Shown here piece by piece: positions 5,178-6,401 of a DNA stretch of 6,401 nt. The position numbers and the translations under genes were made by a program. Under the pieces are notes generated by a model. It saw nothing but the letters and a program-made list of their open reading frames with translations. It was not told where the DNA came from and searched no databases. Location: positions 1-6,401 of the forward strand of contig LIIK01000061.1 in assembly GCA_001421095.1 (NCBI GenBank). Direction: 5' to 3'. Positions within the stretch are counted from its first letter, which is position 1, and every line of letters starts with the position of its first letter. This DNA comes from Candidatus [Bacteroides] periocalifornicus (GTDB lineage Bacteria > Bacteroidota > Bacteroidia > Bacteroidales > CAJPTX01).

Positions 5178-5209
5178 AAAAAAAGGGGGTGCACCGTGGC
5201 GCACCCCCT
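5178..5209 (-). terminator. Intrinsic terminator of the sorting-domain protein gene
   Basis: On the minus strand the perfect 9-base stem AGGGGGTGC / GCACCCCCT (5209-5201 with 5192-5184) encloses an 8-base loop and is followed by seven T residues (the last stem base overlaps the run). It starts 19 bases past the stop at 5229. It isolates the surface-protein gene from the REPtron, so the RAYT gene probably needs its own promoter. On the plus strand there is no T-run, so it is one-directional. Confidence 0.9.
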
Positions 5210-5228
5210 AAATACATCCGCTACCCTC

Positions 5229-6401
5229 CTACTGCTTTATCGCCCTCAGCGTCCGACTTCCATCCGCAGCGTACAGGCGCAGCAGGTAGCCCCCCGCTGT
5301 AAGATTCTGGGTATCCAGCACCAGTTCAGCGTTACCGGTGTGCCGCCCTTGAATCACCAGGCTTCCGCCCATATTGAAGAGCTCGTAGCTATCCACCCTC
5401 TCTGCGCCTACCACACGCAGCTCGTTGCTGAAGGGGTTTTCTACTATCCGCACTTGCCTCAAAGCCTCTACCACCAAAGGTTGCTCCTGCTTTTTGAAGA
5501 CAGTTCGTACCGTTATTGGACTCTGTAGCCGTATCTCCGTATCGTTCGGCAGCACATCGCCATTCACGGTTTGCTGATCGAACTCATAGCCAGCATCAGG
5601 ACGCGACGATATCAGCAGGGTGTAGCCAGGGGCTACCGTTGTGCCAGAAGTTACCACCTTACCGTCTATCATCACCAGCAGCACGCCATGCTCAGGCTGT
5701 TCGTAGTTTACCAGGTAGCCCGTACCGTCCGGATCAAAGGGATTCGGACGCGGATTAGGCTCTATCGAAGTGAATGTCGCCACCACCACTATGTTGCCCG
5801 TTACCGTGTACTCCTGCTTGTTGGTCACATTCTCACCATTCACCGTGAGCGACACCAGCTTGTAGCCTAGGTAGGGCTCAGCTTCTATCATCACCTTCTG
5901 CCCATCCTTCACCGTGAGGCCGTTATTCACCACAGCGTCACCTATCTTCACAAGCAGGATACCACCCACCGCTTGCTCGTATTTCACCGTATGCCCTGTA
6001 CCGTCAGGATCAAATGGATTGGGTGTTGGGCTTGCCGATTCCTTGAGCTTCGCCACTATCTCCACGGCGCTCTTTAGTTCGAACGTCGTACCGCTCTCGG
6101 TAGCCTCGCCGCCCACCGTAAGCGTCTCTACCTCATAGTCCTTGTTCGGCACCACGGTAACACGGAGCTTGGTATTGGCCGCCACCGATTGCCCAGGACT
6201 CACGTAGAGATTCTTCTCCACCGCCTCTACCAAGAGAATGCCGTGCGCAGGCTGGGCGAAATCCACCCTGAAGCCGTTACCATCTGGATCCAGCGGGTTG
6301 GGCTGCGGCGCCGACGAGGCCTTGAAGGTGGCCGCAAATGTAACCTCCTCATCGGGCATTGCGTACTCGCTCTCATTGGCTACGGCAGTGCCGTTGGCGG
6401 T
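5229..6401 (-). CDS. Secreted InlB-type repeat protein with type IX secretion C-terminal sorting domain, 5' partial
   Basis: The frame is open to the right edge, so 390 C-terminal residues are present and the N-terminus, including any signal peptide, lies outside. The first in-window ATG (6359) is internal: 14 codons before it continue the repeat (TANGTAVANESEYA). Counting from that Met, three units begin PNP(L/F)DPDG at 20, 113 and 205, preceded by the end of a fourth. Each has an HGxLLV strand, a P..GYxxxxLTVNG segment and a closing VxAxF strand, typical of bacterial InlB B-repeat domains. Residues about 296-376 form a type A T9SS sorting domain: VRIVENPFSNELRV, YELFNMGGSLVIQG, LTAGGYLLRLYAADGSRTLRAIKQ. 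The protein should cross the outer membrane and be anchored or released at the surface. The domains upstream, and so the function, are unknown. Confidence 0.9.
   Translation of the reverse strand, partial: TANGTAVANESEYAMPDEEVTFAATFKASSAPQPNPLDPDGNGFRVDFAQPAHGILLVEAVEKNLYVSPGQSVAANTKLRVTVVPNKDYEVETLTVGGEATESGTTFELKSAVEIVAKLKESASPTPNPFDPDGTGHTVKYEQAVGGILLVKIGDAVVNNGLTVKDGQKVMIEAEPYLGYKLVSLTVNGENVTNKQEYTVTGNIVVVATFTSIEPNPRPNPFDPDGTGYLVNYEQPEHGVLLVMIDGKVVTSGTTVAPGYTLLISSRPDAGYEFDQQTVNGDVLPNDTEIRLQSPITVRTVFKKQEQPLVVEALRQVRIVENPFSNELRVVGAERVDSYELFNMGGSLVIQGRHTGNAELVLDTQNLTAGGYLLRLYAADGSRTLRAIKQ
5493..6302 (-). repeat. Three tandem coding repeats of about 92 codons
   Basis: Units lie at 6302-6024 (93 codons), 6023-5748 (92 codons) and 5747-5493 (85 codons). 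Each opens with PNPxDPDGxG, and the DPDG codons are at 6290-6279, 6011-6000 and 5735-5724, a period of 279 and 276 bases. The opening linkers are closest at DNA level, while the later beta-strand parts have diverged. The acidic Asp-Pro-Asp-Gly linker could bind calcium, but this is inference from composition only. Confidence 0.8.

Noticed and set aside
4738..5211. 157-codon plus-strand frame across the REP array.
   Set aside because: It is the complement of the RAYT upstream region, contains repeated REP-derived peptides and ends in the terminator.

Overview
The window looks like chromosomal DNA from a Bacteroidota member close to Porphyromonas. Three things point there: a cell-surface protein ending in a type IX secretion (Por) sorting domain, two TACCTTTG promoter elements of the Bacteroidota -7 type, and the protein families present. 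Every gene I can support lies on the minus strand, so transcription runs from high to low coordinates.

Layout in transcription order. (1) 6401-5229: the 3' part of a secreted repeat protein with InlB-type beta repeats and a C-terminal sorting domain, followed by a strong intrinsic terminator. (2) 5131-4161: a REPtron, made of a small Y1/HUH REP-associated transposase (RAYT) between inverted GTAG-type REP palindromes, with an extra REP copy and a truncated one on its upstream side. (3) 4268-3814: a gene-free mosaic of repeats: the left REP, a pair of near-palindromic inverted repeats, and a second REP-like family. (4) 3813-1990: a membrane-anchored phosphoethanolamine transferase of the EptA type, whose start is moved by a promoter lying inside the longest frame. 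(5) 1989-1650: a gene-free stretch with another copy of the second REP-like family and the ddl promoter. (6) 1649-645: ddl, D-alanine-D-alanine ligase. (7) 484-1: groES, an unlisted 42-codon ORF and the first codons of groEL, spaced like an operon.

The genes are envelope and stress housekeeping functions: peptidoglycan precursor synthesis, lipid A modification and the chaperonin. The accessory content is the REP/RAYT system and the repeats scattered through the intergenic regions. The two observations I rate highest are the complete REPtron, whose REP family differs from the REP-like pair bracketing the phosphoethanolamine transferase gene, and the small basic Pro/Gly/Lys-rich ORF between groES and groEL. 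No database search was possible. Names rest on recognised motifs, and novelty claims are inferences.
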